Origin: Omphiscola glabra
Lineage: Eukaryota > Mollusca > Gastropoda > Lymnaeidae
Reading direction: 5' to 3'
Assembly: GCA_964017045.1 (NCBI GenBank)
Contig: OZ024796.1
Span: 20,049,510-20,113,509, forward strand
DNA length: 64,000 nucleotides
Shown piece after piece: positions 35,701-47,288 of this stretch; position 1 is the first letter of the stretch; each line of letters opens with the position of its first letter. The translations under genes were made by a program, and so were the position numbers. The notes under the pieces were generated by a model, which saw only the letters and a program-made list of their open reading frames with translations, made no database searches and was not told the DNA's origin.

Positions 35701-38700
35701 CTCCTCTTCTCTCTCTCTTCCTCCCTCCCTCTCTCTCCCTCCCCTCTCTCTCCCTCCCCTCTCTCTCTCCCTCCCCTCTCTCTCTCCCTCCCCCTCTCTC
35801 TCCCTCCCTCTCTCTGCCTCCCCTCTCTCTCTCATTCCCCTCTCTCTCCCTCCCTTATCTCCCTCTCTCCCTCCCCTCTCTCTACCTCCCTCCTCCCCTC
35901 CTTCCTATCTCATCTCTCTCTCTCTCTCTCTCTCACTCTCCGCCAAACTCAACAAATGGCTCAATTCTTTTACTCCCGCAAGAAAACGAAGCTAAAAATC
36001 AATCAATCTGAAATCAGATCAATACCATTTTCAGGTCTGCTGTCAAACCAACTGTACTTTTAACTAATCAGCATCATCAAACAAATTCTAACCGCGCCAT
36101 GTTTCAATCGTCAGCGACTTTCAAACGACAATTCGACCTTTGAACTTTAAAAAAACCCAAAACAACAACATACCATTGAACAACGGCGTTGTAATTTTAC
36201 ACTTTACAAATATTAGGAAGACTTTGTCTTATTCTCAAGAGTCTGTTTCACATTCACTTTTCATTCGGCCAACTCTTGCAGTGGGGAAAGGACTAATGAA
36301 AAATACCGAGGGATCTAATGAATGATCCTAAAATTTAAAGCTATCATTTTTGAAAACCAAGAAAGACACATTTGCAAGAGAGGGGAAAAAAAAAGGGGGG
36401 GGGGGGGAATCAATTTTTACCCCACTCATTTGATCGCTGCCGTACTTATAAGTTATTGAATTATAGTTGAAATATCGAACGCGATGGGGTCAGCCATGAT
36501 TAACTCATGTCGACAGGAGGAGCGCAGGAGACAGCCCTGCATAAACTCTGACGTCAGTCAGCCGGCGATGAAACAGATCAAGAAAGCGGTGAAAAGGGGG
36601 GATTGGTGTGTGGGGTTGGGGGGTAAAATCAATTGAGAATCGCGGGGCGCAGCTTCCCCGCCTCCCCCAGTGCGTACGCAAACTAACCCCACCTATCTCC
36701 AAACAATGGATCTGTTATTAATGGAGAATTGCGGATATTAAAATCTAGGATTGTAGTGGGTCAAATCCTTCTTTGTTTCCGAGAATGTCATAATCACGTG
36801 ATCTAGTTGTTAGGTAAAGCTCAACCTCCAACATCACATAGTCTTGTTGGATACAATTAAGCTCCAACATCATATAGTCTTGTTGGATACAATTAAGCTC
36901 CAACATCACCTATTCTAGTTAGATATCACTTAACCTCCAACATCACCTATTCTAGTTAGATATCACTTAAGCTCCAACATCACCTATTCTAGTTAGATAT
37001 CACTTAACCTCCAACATCACCTATTCTAGTTAGATATCACTTAAGCTCCAACATCACCTATTCTAGTTAGATATCACTTAACCTCCAACATCACCTATTC
37101 TAGTTAGATATCACTTAACCTCCAACATCACCTATTCTAGTTAGATATCACTTAACCTCCAACATCACCTATTCTAGTTAGATATCACTTAAGCTCCAAC
37201 ATCACCTATTCTAATTAGATATCACTTAAGATCCAACATCACCTATTCTAGTTAGATATCACTTAACATCCAACATCACCTTTTTTCTAGTTAGATATCA
37301 CTTAAGCTCCAACATCACCTATTCTAGTTAGATATCACTTAACCTCCAACATCACCTATTCTAGTTAGATATCACTTAAGCTCCAACATCACCTATTCTA
37401 GTTAGATATCACTTAAGATCCAACATCACCTATTCTAGTTAGATATCACTTAAGATCCAACATCACCTATTCTAGTTAGATATCACTTAACCTCCAACAT
37501 CACCTATTCTAGTTAGATATCCCTTAAGCTCCAACATCACCTATTCTAGTTAGATATCACTTAAGATCCAACATCACCTATTCTAGTTAGATATCACTTA
37601 AGCTCCAACATCACCTATTCTAGTTAGATATCACTTAACCTCCAACATCACCTATTCTAGTTAGATATCACTTAAGATCCAACATCACCTATTCTAGTTA
37701 GATATCACTTAAGATCCAACATCACCTATCCAACATGATCTAATGTAGTTGTTCGATATGACTTAAGCTCAAAGCTTGTAAAAATTGATTTCGTTGAACC
37801 TAAAGTTGATCAACATCGTTGCAACTTTCTAATGTTAGAACAATGTTTGGCTGGGGTGTGGGGGTGTGGCTGGGGGTGTGTGGCTGGGTTGTGTGGCTGG
37901 GTTGTGTGGCTGGGGTGTGGGGGTGTGGCTGGGTGTGTGTGGCTGGGTTGTGTGGCTGGGTTGTGTGGCTGGGGTGTGGGGGTGTTGCTGGGGGTGTGTG
38001 GCTGGGTTGTGTGGCTGGGTTGTGTGGCTGGGGTGTGGGGGTGTGGCTGGGGGTGTGTGGCTGGGTTGTGTGGCTGGGTTGTGTGGCTGTGGTGTGTGGC
38101 TGGGGGTGTGTGGCTGGGTTGTGTGGCTGTGGTGTGGGTGTGTGGCTGGGTTGTGTTGCTGGGGTGTGTGGCTGTGGTGTGTGGCTTGTGTGTGTGGCTG
38201 GGGTGTGGGTGTGTGGCTGGGGGTGTGTCGCTGGGTTGTGTAGCTGGGGTGTGTGGCTGTGGTGTGTGGCTGGGGGTGTGTGGCTGGGTTGTGTGGCTGG
38301 GGTGTGGGTGTGTGGCTGGGGGTGTGTGGCTGGGTTGTGTGGCTGGGGTGTGGGTGTGTGGCTGGGTTGTGTGGCTGGGGTGTGTGGCTGTGGTGTGTGG
38401 CTGTGGTGTGTGGCTTGTGTGTGTGGCTGGGGTGTGGGTGTGTGGCTGGGGTGTGGGTGTGTGGCTGGGGGTGTGTGGCTGGGTTGTGTGGCTGGGGTGT
38501 GTGGCTGTGGTGTGTGGCTGGGGGTGTGTGGCTGGGTTGTGTGGCTGGGGTGTAAGGGTGTGGCTGGGGGTGTGTGGCTGGGTTGTGTGGCTGGGGTTGT
38601 GGGTGTGTGGCTGGGGGTGTGTGGCTGGGGTGTGTGGCTGTGGTGTGTGACTTGTGTGTGTGGCTGGGGTGTGTGGAGATGTGGAGGGAGTGAGGGGTGG

Positions 38701-41700
38701 GGTGTTTGTTGGGGGTTGTGGGGGTGTGGCTTGGGTGTGTGGGGGTGTGGAGGATTGAGATTACACCGTTAACGCCTATCAATACAGTAATGTTACTCTA
38801 GTTATTTAAAGGGTGTATCATGATGGCTATGACGATTACATTAAAGAGCTTATCAATAGCGGTTATCATATAAAATAATTCTTTAAAAAAACCATCTTTC
38901 CTCCTTAGATGATGACGAACCAAGATTTGTTGACAGTGGCGCCATAGTGTCAGTCCAACTTGATGGTCAAGAGTCCACTATGGAATTTATAAGTGGATCA
39001 GATGTGAGTACAGCCTAATCACTGTTGAGTTGTCCTAGTGTCCATAGGTCGCCCTTTGACCTTTGAACTCGTTAATAAAGTTAATCTATGTTAAAACAAC
39101 AATCAAGTCGTTACCCAATACAAACAACTATAGCTAAGCTAAGCTTAGTGCCACCCGAGACAGCTAGGGTTAATGCCGCCCGTCAGTGGCGTAGCTGGAG
39201 TGTTTGGCGCCCGGGGGCAAGATTCATTTTAAAGCGCCCTCTTTTCCTTTTTTTCAACTCTCAAACCCATTATTTTCATCAATAAAGTAATACCAAAGCA
39301 CATTTTAACGCCCCTAACTGGCTGGCGCCCGGGTAAATCTGCACCCCCTGCCCCCCCTACGCTACGCCTCTGCCGCCCGTGACAGCAAGGGTTAGTGCCG
39401 CCCGTGACAGCTAGAGTTAGTGCCGCCCGAAACAGGCCAAGATTTCCCCGATGCCCTACCTTAAAAAATATCTGCATTTTGCCGAAAATACCCCCACTCA
39501 ATATAATTAAAAAAGGGCGCCCTCACTATTGCGCCACTGTATGAAGGTGCGAGCACTTTCAAAAAAATAAGTATGTTAAATAGGTGCGTTTTGTGTGCAA
39601 GTTTCCTTACTAAGTACTATCAGTGCCCCGGTATTTTTTGTGACACCACTTTCCGTTATTTACATTTAACTATAGCATATACTAAAAATAGCATTAAATC
39701 ATAGAATAATTATCGGGCTTTATGCCCCCCGACCCCCAACCACGTTAAGCTCTATCTTAATACATAACACCGCTTTTCCTAGTGTACACTTCTCCAATTC
39801 TCCTTTCTTCTGTTGTACATGTCTCAGTTCTTCTGGTGTACATGTCTCAGGTCTGGTGTACATTTCTCAGTTCTGGTGTACATGTCTCAGTTCGGGTGTA
39901 CATGTCTCAGTTCTGGTGTACATGTCTCAGTTCTGGTGTACATGTCCTCTGTGTTGTTTCAATTTTTAGGCAAAACCCTCAACATGTCTACCGAACTCAG
40001 TCACAGTTTTGTTACTGTCGCTGGAGTAAGATTCCCACAAGTCTTTATTCCTTAAATATAAACTCCGCATCTGTTCCATCTCTATGGGAGACCCATTTGT
40101 TGATCTCTTCATATCCAAAAAACAGTTATCTCAACCCTCCCTTTGCAACGTTCGTCTTATCATGGCACATTCCTTCTCGTGTTCTGGCACTGATGGAAAG
40201 AAAGACAACGAATTGAAAGTAGAACTACGTGCCAATAGTCAGTCGTCATGGGCGTACAGCACAGACACGCGACGTCATCTTCACGCACCCCCCCTGCCCC
40301 ACACACAGACCTCATCCACACACATACACAACGATCCACCCACACCACATCCGTCTCACACATGTAGTTAGTACGAATTCAAGGGTAGGTATTTTCACAT
40401 CAGAGTGACGTAAGAAGCAGCAACTATTCCCAGGCTGTGGTTGATGGCAACGGAGAAACGTGCAAAGCGAAAACTGTTTGAGATCTATGTAACATGTGTG
40501 ATACAGCAAAGTGTCTCTCCAAGAATCAGACGTAGGTTGAGATATATGTATCATGTACATCGCAGGGTCTATCCAAGAGTTAGACTTAGGTTGAGATCTA
40601 TGTAACATGTGTGATACAGCAAAGTGTCTCTCCAAGAATCAGACGTAGGTTGAGATATATGTATCATGTACATCGCAGGGTCTATCCAAGCGTTAGACTT
40701 AGGTTGAGATCTATGTAACATGTACATCGTAGGGTCTATCCAAGAGTTAGACTTAGGTTGAGATCTATGTATCATGTATACATCGTAGGGTCTATCCAAG
40801 AGTTAGACTTAAGTTGACATCTATGTATCATAAATACTTTCTTTTAAAGCCATAAACTAACATTTTACAGGTCACACCAATTCAATCTAGTTTTCATTCA
40901 AAATTTAATACCACTGTCGAGTGTAAATGCTACTAGCAAGTGTAAATGTTACTATCAAGTGTAAATGCTACTATCAAGTGTAAATACTATTGTCAAGTGT
41001 AGATACTACTCTAGAGTCTTGAGGTCAGTAGAGGAAAGAGAATCAAATATGATGTCATTTTAATATTCAACAAGTTTGTTTGTTTTAATCTCCCACAATT
41101 GGATTATGTTTAATCTCCTTATCAAGCAGACTAGTCTAGAGTCGCCAAGTAAACCAGAGTTTGAGATCCTTTGGGATACACGATCATTGGTCGTAGGTAG
41201 GCAAGGCATTCCAATCTCGATCTTGCAGTAACCTTATCAACTCCTGAATTTCCAAATTATCTACCCCCTATATTTAAATCTCATCAAACCTTTATTTTTA
41301 CACCTTATCCACTCCTAGCTGTCCATCTTATCCACCCTTAGCTGTACATCTTATCTACCCCTAGCTGTCCATCTTATCTACCCCTAGCTGTCCATCTTAT
41401 CCACCCCTAGCTGTCCATCTTATCCACCCCTAGCTGTCCATCTTAAGCTTATGCACCCTTAGCTGTCCATCTTATCCACCCTTAGCTGTCCATCTTATCC
41501 ACCCTAGCTGTCCATCTTATCCACCCCTAGCTGTCCATCTTATCCACTCTAGATGTCCATCTTATCCACACCTAGCTGTCCATCTTATCCACCCCTAGCT
41601 GTCCATCTTATCCACCCCTAGCTGTTCATCTTATCAGCCCTTAGCATTTCGTCTTTATCAACCTGTTAGCCAGCGATATTTAACACCCCCCCCCCCCCAA

Positions 41701-43214
41701 ACCAAGGTCTTTTAACGTGCGTGAGTCAGGTGATTATTTTCTACCTGCTGTTGTCATGATACCATAACGAGACTCTGCGGGAGGCCCCCCTGCGGCGTAT
41801 CGATTATCACATGATTTCCTCCCTAATCGATTCTTCTAGATCGATTCCTACCTGCCGATTCTGGGTTTGTGAACGGATTGCTGGACTGTGTTTACAATAC
41901 ATGCTTGAGTACGGGCCCATGAATGGCAATCTAATACAAATAAATCATCTCTTCGAACTGCTTGTCGCACGTTCATGAAATTGTAGTGGCCATCAAAGGG
42001 ACATCACGCTTGACCATACATCTTTATGATGCAGTGACGTCACTTATGTTGTGTTCATGAACAAAAAACATAGAGCTAACGTACTTGTAGTTGATCGATA
42101 TTTGATATTGATGTTTGTTGCTCTCTCTCTCTCTCTCTCTCTCTTCAGCTCTTATTTACTCTCTAAATATTTACACCTCTTAGTCTCTCTATCTCTCTAC
42201 AGCTCTTATTCTCTCTCTCTCTTTCCAGCTCTTATTTTCTTTCTCTATCTCTCTGAAGCCCTATTTTTTTCTCTCTTCAGCTATTATTCTCTCTCTCTCT
42301 CTCTCTTAATCTAGCAATTACTTTCTCTCTCTCTGTCTTTCTCCATTTCTCTCTCTCTCTCCGTATCTCTTATTTTCTATCTCTCTACCACTCTTATTTT
42401 TCTCTCTCTTCATCTCTTATTTTCTCTCTTTCTACAGCTCTTGGACCTGGAATGTTACAAAGCAGACGCTTACATATTGATGTACGCGGTATCTGAACCC
42501 GAGTCCTTCACGCGGGCCTCTACACTGCTGACGTATCTAAGACAAGACATGGGCACTGACCGCACCATGTTCCTTGTAGCCAACAAGTCTGACCTCGTAC
42601 GCCAGAGGGTGGTCTCCTCCATTGGTGGGTAGCTCATGATGGCGTCCTCGCACCTAAGCCACAATTATTTTTAAAATATTCTTTTGACAAACTGTCACCA
42701 ATGTGTTGACAGATTTTGGCCTTTAAAAAATAACAATTAAATTACTAATAACATTTGAATTATTTCTTGTGTAGTAAATGCCCCCCCCCCCCCCCCAACC
42801 CCACAAACAGATTCATGTCCATCATTCTTCGGTTTAAACCTTTTAAAATAGGGTGTTGAAATCCAATTTGAATTCATGGTCCGTCTGTTTTGCAGTAAGT
42901 GCAACATTTTCTTCTAACTTTCAGAAGCCAAAAAGTTCTCCCACAATAACGACTGCCACTTCCTGGAGACATCCACGGCTTTAAACATCAACATCGACCA
43001 ACTGCTCATCGGAATCTTGTGCAACATAAAAAAACAGTTGACGCCCCTGAGTCAGCACGAGCAGGACAACAACTTCCGTCAGAAATCTCCCAGCACGGAG
43101 CGACGCCCACGATCACCCAAGCGCGCGCTGTCTGCCATCAGCAACTTCCTCAAACAGGCGTGCAGACGAGATAGCAGAAGGAGAGACGTCACTCCTGTCC
43201 CGCAGTTGGCCTAA
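32728..43214 (+). CDS. RGK-family (Rad/Gem/Rem-like) small GTPase, 4 coding exons
   Basis: Exons 32728-33319, 38909-39003, 42438-42624 and 42925-43214 (stop TAA 43212-43214) join in frame to 387 aa; phases 1, 0, 1; donors GTGAGT, GTGAGT, GTGGGT. The start is the first ATG after an in-frame TGA at 32662. Residues 1-170 are a basic, serine-rich extension with RSNSVS and RSASVE, plausible 14-3-3 sites. G1 is GAPGVGKS (177-184), G4 NKSD (278-281), G5-like ETSTAL (306-311). The stretch LDGQEST fits the RGK-specific LDGEES sequence, and the canonical DxxG of G3 is absent, as in RGK proteins. The tail is polybasic (KQACRRDSRRRD) with no CAAX box, but lacks the vertebrate C-terminal CHDLSVL-type end. 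RGK proteins inhibit voltage-gated calcium channels and remodel cytoskeleton at the membrane; this role is inferred. A skipped small exon between exons 2 and 3 cannot be excluded. Confidence 0.92.
33335..33520. repeat. Minisatellite, ~36 bp unit, directly after RGK exon 1
   Basis: GATGTATAATCTTCATGTGG plus CTAGATGGGACCCCTA units, five diverged copies beginning 15 bp inside intron 1. Confidence 0.8.
33640..33985. repeat. Minisatellite, ~25-27 bp unit, ~13 copies
   Basis: CTATGGCTAAACTATCACTA plus AGATAAC units; in RGK intron 1. Confidence 0.9.
34306..34412. repeat. Short tandem repeat, 14 bp (TGTTAACATCTAC)
   Basis: About eight copies of CTACTGTTAACATC, one with a T substitution; RGK intron 1. 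Confidence 0.92.
34610..34890. repeat. C-rich minisatellite (CCATGAAGCCCCTCACCATC)
   Basis: Three or four long units of about 80 bp with nested CCCATCTGAACCGACCCCAT; RGK intron 1. Small proline-rich ORFs are artefacts. Confidence 0.75.
35360..35580. repeat. Minisatellite, ~30 bp (CAGTACCTAAACTTTGATCT)
   Basis: Five to seven increasingly diverged copies; RGK intron 1. Confidence 0.85.
35696..35940. repeat. CT-rich low-complexity tract (CTCTCTCTCCCTCCC)
   Basis: Pure pyrimidine units of about 20 bp, homopurine on the other strand; all three + frames open for 110-160 codons as an artefact. Confidence 0.93.
35941..36814. other. RGK intron 1, no further element recognised
   Basis: AT-rich sequence with one poly-G run (about 36396-36408) and a small GC-rich patch at 36590-36690 (GAATCGCGGGGCGCAGC). 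No exon with splice support. Confidence 0.3.
36815..37735. repeat. Minisatellite, 37 bp unit, ~23 copies
   Basis: CTATTCTAGTTAGATATCAC plus TTAAGCTCCAACATCAC; the TTAAGCTCC / TTAACCTCC / TTAAGATCC variants are interspersed. RGK intron 1. Confidence 0.95.
37848..38750. repeat. G-rich minisatellite (GTGTGGCTGGG), ~900 bp
   Basis: Units of 11-13 bp (TGTGTGGCTGGGT, GGGGTGTGGCTGG) make a G-rich sense strand with abundant GGG and GGGG runs in RGK intron 1. ORFs of 270-317 codons in several frames and both strands are artefacts. Confidence 0.95.
39184..39372. mobile_element. hAT-like MITE (family A), perfect 8-bp duplication
   Basis: Ends CAGTGGCGTAGCTGG and TACGCTACGCCTCTG; CCGCCCGT flanks at 39176-39183 and 39373-39380. 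Removing the element restores a local repeat of type GCCGCCCGTGACAGC, so this is a clean insertion into a pre-existing array in RGK intron 2. Confidence 0.88.
39373..39540. repeat. Short GCCGCCCGTGACAGCTAG repeat followed by MITE end
   Basis: Two or three 25-bp copies up to about 39430, then a family-B-like fragment ending TATTGCGCCACTG at about 39539. Confidence 0.6.
39815..39955. repeat. Short tandem repeat, 18 bp (GTACATGTCTCAGTTCTG)
   Basis: Seven or eight copies with minor variation; RGK intron 2. Confidence 0.88.
40480..40830. repeat. Minisatellite, ~58-60 bp, alternating units
   Basis: TTGAGATCTATGTAACATGT alternates with TTGAGATATATGTATCATGT, followed by TCTCCAAGAATCAGACGTAG or TATCCAAGAGTTAGACTTAG. 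The first four units form two ~118-bp pairs. Confidence 0.88.
40915..41015. repeat. Short tandem repeat, 19 bp (AAGTGTAAATGCTACTATC)
   Basis: Five or six copies, decaying at both ends; RGK intron 2. Confidence 0.85.
41320..41645. repeat. Minisatellite, 23 bp (CTAGCTGTCCATCTTATCCA)
   Basis: About 13 copies of the 23-bp unit ending CCC; RGK intron 2, followed by a poly-C run near 41686. Confidence 0.92.
42116..42437 (+). repeat. CT-rich array of decoy splice acceptors before RGK exon 3
   Basis: A pyrimidine-rich tract of units such as CTCTCTTCAGCTCTTATT runs into the true acceptor TTTCTACAG|CTCTTGGAC (exon starts 42438). Intact decoy CAG sites end at 42148, 42202, 42228 and 42280, each followed by CTCTT or CTATT like the real exon; other units are degenerate (CTACCACTCTT, CTTCATCTCTT). 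Use of the first or second decoy would meet an in-frame stop (TAA after 42149; TGA at 42254-42256). Confidence 0.75.
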
Positions 43215-43789
43215 AATTATTGGATGCAGCATTTTTGTTTGTTTTCTTGTTTTTTTTACTTCATGTTCCATAGCGTATTGCTTACGTGAATATTGGAAGC
43301 TATAGACAGAGCTAGCCACTTGTTGTAGCCATTGTCATGTTGTAGCCACTTAGGTTAGCTGTTTTGTTGTTGAACCACTTATGTTGCTATTTCTGTATGC
43401 CGGTCGATCGGTTGGCATTTCCCCCTTATAAGCACGCCTTTGGGATAATGAGTCTTGTAGCGGCTAGGATAAATTAATTTCAGCTAATGTTCTCAAACTG
43501 TGCAGAGGTAATTTACTAAGATGGTGTAGAAGTAATGTTCTAAGACGGTGTAGTAGTACTGTCCAAAGACGGCGTAAAAGTAATGTTCTAAGACGGTGTA
43601 GAAGGTATGGCGAACACGCAACTATCAAGAAAAGATGATAGTGGCAGTGGAAGGTATACTGAAAACGTATTAAAGTCATTGGTCCACCACATTCAGTTAC
43701 AGAACTTTACCTTTGTACTTGTCAGCTATTCGGGGTTTTAGAACTGTATCATGACCTGTATAGCTTGACCAATCCATAGCTGAACCTGT

Positions 43790-43995
43790 CCATATATATA
43801 GTTAAACCTGTTCTTAGTTGAATCTGCCCTTAGTTGAACATGTCATTAGTTGGAAATGTTTGCGCCTGAACAAAATCAACCTGTCATTCAAAAAATAACT
43901 ATCCTTAGCTGAACCTGTCCAAAGTTGAGCCTGTCCATGTTTACACCTGTCCAAAGTTGAGCCTGTCCATGTTTAAACCTGTCCATAGTTGAAAC
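43790..43995. repeat. Degenerate repeat (TTAGTTGAACCTGTCC)
   Basis: Loose 15-17 bp units, with a duplicated GTCCAAAGTTGAGCCTGTCC at 43918 and 43949. Confidence 0.7.
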
Positions 43996-44564
43996 TTTCA
44001 GAAGATACTGTTAAAGTAATCAAATTAATCTTCTGATGAATATTGACGCTGTTCGATTTGGTTCAGACGCTCTGATCTGCTGCGTTATTCAGCTCATTTC
44101 TAATCAGAGGGCCAATGTTCTAAGGTGAATACAAGCAGCCATTCAATCTGGCAAATACATTTATACACGATGTAAATATTGCCAAACGTGATTCGTATTT
44201 CTGTCTTCATTCCCCATCGTGGAGTTCATGGACGATGTCATGACGAACCTTTCTTACGCTTTCGATATTTTGTCACGTCAGTAAGAATGGCCACCTGGCA
44301 TCTCCATACAGGTTACATGGGTGTGAACTCCTCATACACTGTCACTTTCTTGTCACTCTACAAGATAGCTAAGTCTGCTCGTCACTTTCTTGTCACGCTA
44401 CAAGATAGTCGCGTCTACGTTCTTCCATTTCGTGTAAAGGAAGATAAAATGAGGTCACATACCATTCCATTTTGAATACATAACCTGAACCTAAGACTAG
44501 ATTGTTCCCTGTGGATGGTTCTCCGTCTGATAGTTGTTGGAACATCATGATTGATTATTAGTTT

Positions 44565-44730
44565 ACATCAGAATTGATTGTTAGTTTATAAGTATCCCAG
44601 AATTGATTGTTAGTTTATAAGTATCCCAGAATTGATTGTTAGTTTATAAGTATCCCAGAATTGATTGTTAGTTTATAAGTATCCCAGAATTGATTGTTAG
44701 TTTATAAGTATCCCAGAATTGATTGTTCCG
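44565..44730. repeat. Minisatellite, 29 bp unit, 5-6 copies
   Basis: GATTGTTAGTTTATAAGTAT plus CCCAGAATT, almost identical. Confidence 0.93.
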
Positions 44731-45408
44731 TGATGAGCCTAAGACTACGTCGTAGCTATAGTACAGATCAATTCTCTTTGCCTAGTTATCAGACACACAA
44801 TTATCCAAGGCTGCTATTAGGGGAATCAAATGCTATTTTTTAACATTATAATTTATAATGTGGCAAATGTTACATATATTTTTTAGCATCGCTGTCAATA
44901 TTAGTGTTATTAGCTTAGACAATATATTGTATGTTTTGTTCTGTTTATGTTAACAAAATGGGATATTTTTGTTGGCAGTCGGCTAACTTTAGTTCATCTG
45001 CGGTACCCTGTTACATCAACGAGTCTTTTGGGTGTTACTTCATTTATAAATAGTTACTGTCGTGTACACTAGCGCCGACGTACATGCAATTGTTGTATAC
45101 GGCATAGTGCATTATTTAATTTGGCTCATGACTATTTCATGCCATTTTTTGTGTGTTCTTTGTTCTGGTGTCGTGTTTCGCTGCCGGAAATAAAGTCTTA
45201 GAAAACTAGATGAGCTGTGCAAGGTTTGATTCATGGAGATGATAACCTGGAGATTAAAACTACTTCTTCCTTTGGTCTCGCAGGCTTGGTGCAACATAAC
45301 TGCGCAATTAAATACAGCAGGGGTAAAAGCTGGACCAGAGCTTAGTTACTTTAATTCCACCCTTTACCAAACCGATCAATGTTATTTCATGATTTTTTTT
45401 TTTTCAAA

Positions 45409-45560
45409 CAGTGGTGTAGCTAGGGTAGGTGCCGCCCGCGGCCGAGAATATTGCTGCGCCGTCCAAGAAAACACAGTCTGCAGTTGGCCTAAAATGCGCC
45501 ACTTCATATTAAGAAAAAGAGTGCCACCAGGGCGGCCCACACCCCCTTCCTTCGCCACTG
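45409..45560. mobile_element. hAT-like MITE (family B)
   Basis: Starts CAGTGGTGTAGCTAGG, ends TTCGCCACTG; internal CAGTCTGCAGTTG. Flanks TTTTCAAA / ATTTCAAT agree at 6 of 8. Confidence 0.7.
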
Positions 45561-46064
45561 ATTTCAATGGTTTGTTGTTAGCTTACAGCGTCTAATGTTG
45601 TGATGTTAGCTTACAGCTATAGTAATGTGATGTTAGCTTACAGCTATAGTAATGTTTTGATGTTTGAAATTGTTTTATTCCTTGTACATATGTATATATC
45701 TATGAACGGGGCAACATTCCCCCCCCCCCCCAAATCTTGAATCCAAATTACTCTAAAGCTCTGACCTGTCTTCGTGGTCATTTTAGCACTGATTGTCTCA
45801 ACATCACCTTTCTCGTGGCCAATTGTCCATCGCTAAAGGTCTGTGAAAATTTTATGGTTGGATGTTGTAGTTGGATGAAATACTCAAAGGTCATCCATTA
45901 GTCTAATTTTAATATCTATAGCGATATTATTTTTCTATATAGAGATGTACAGTCTAAAAAACCTATGAAAAGATATTTACATATAACATGTAATGGTGTG
46001 TACATAAGAAATACAAAGATTTGGGATTGGATGGAAAAAGATCATCAGAGTTTAGTCAAGGCTT

Positions 46065-46230
46065 AGTGCTAGAGATGGTCAATGCGTAGTGTCAGAGATG
46101 GTCAATGCGTAGTACTGGTGATGAGCCAAGGCGTAGTTCTAGAGATGGTAAGGCGCAGTGCTAGATATGGTCAATGCGTAGGGCTAGAGATGGTCAATGC
46201 GTAGTGCTAGAGATGGTCAATGCGTAGTGC
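46065..46230. repeat. Short tandem repeat, ~23 bp (GATGGTCAATGCGTAGTGCT)
   Basis: Seven imperfect copies. Confidence 0.85.
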
Positions 46231-46561
46231 TGTATAAAAATTGATCCATATTGACGAGCGTGATCCAAGTCCCTCATCTTCTTTTGTATAAATATTTGAC
46301 ACATTATTAGATCAATTAAATTGACTAACATGTGCTGTAAATGTGACATGAATATTTCATTCCATATAGCAACCATTGACTTTTAAATATTTCATCATCA
46401 TCATTCCCCCCCCCCCCCCAAAGTCATTGCTTCAACAGAACTGAGAAACATTGCATCAAAATCTTTGAACCATAAATTCCAATTATAATAACATGATTTT
46501 TTTTTTTATTTAAAAATTTACTCCCAACTATTGTCTATCCATTTTGTTGTTTATCCATAAG

Positions 46562-46812
46562 TCGATGCATTGTCTTCGAGAACTGGTTGGAACAGCCTGG
46601 TTGGTTTACCCGGTCAATTTGTACAAAGAGTAGCCCATATGACGCAGGGGGGAGGGCGCTCTGAGCCAGAGCCGCAGAATGACCCCCAGTCCGAGCCCCG
46701 GACTATCGATCATGAAGATGGGACTCAATGCTCGGTAACGTTTCAGTCGGCAAATATTAAACATGTAAAGCTTATACCACGAAACAAACCCACCACTAGG
46801 TGGCGCTTGTGA
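46562..46812 (+). CDS. Candidate terminal exon, unassigned
   Basis: An open stretch follows a possible acceptor (CCATAAG, AG at 46560-46561), is less AT-rich than its surroundings, encodes about 83 residues ending ...PTTRWRL, and stops at TGA 46810-46812. AATAAA lies 175 bp downstream (46987). Its entry phase (2 bases completing a codon) is compatible with the phase-1 end of RGK exon 3, so it could be an alternative last exon. I recognise no domain; the polypyrimidine tract is weak. It may be chance. Confidence 0.2.
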
Positions 46813-47288
46813 TAAATGCCAGCCAATCGTTGACGAGCCCCATTGCAACACGATAACTACATCGGACTCTTGCATTCCATATATACATAACTTTTTGTAA
46901 AAATTGTATCTAGGTACATATGGTATCTATGTATATATAGATTGAGATGTTGACATGTAAATTTCAGTTGCACATATTTCTGCGTTAATAAACTATCAAG
47001 AATATTGTTGAAATAAAAAGTGAACTAACGTTTGGAGTAATTGTATATTTTTAAAGCGTTTATTATGAGTCATGTTATGTTTGTGAGTAAAGTCATTTAT
47101 ATGTGTGAGTTAATCGGGGAAACGCTACATCAAGTTGATGATGTTCATGTGACAGTGATGTGTCGGACAGGATCAGATGGTCGAACATCTTCCGGTTATA
47201 CCACGTGATATTCTTATTATTAAATGTCCGCTACATCACGTAATATTTAGGTTTAATGCCAGCTACATGTACCAAAGAAATCTTGCAG

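Larger units (their letters stand above)
43215..45194 (+). other. Possible RGK 3' UTR ending at AATAAA 45189
   Basis: No coding signal follows the GTPase stop. The first well placed AATAAA (45189-45194) is followed by GT-rich sequence, so a 2-kb 3' UTR is possible. It contains small tandem repeats (43790-43990, 44565-44730) which, if transcribed, would be part of the UTR. No transcript evidence is available. Confidence 0.3.

Noticed and set aside
37819..38782. ORFs of 272-317 codons on both strands, valine/tryptophan/glycine- or histidine/threonine/proline-rich
   Set aside because: G-rich minisatellite in the RGK intron; several frames are open at once.
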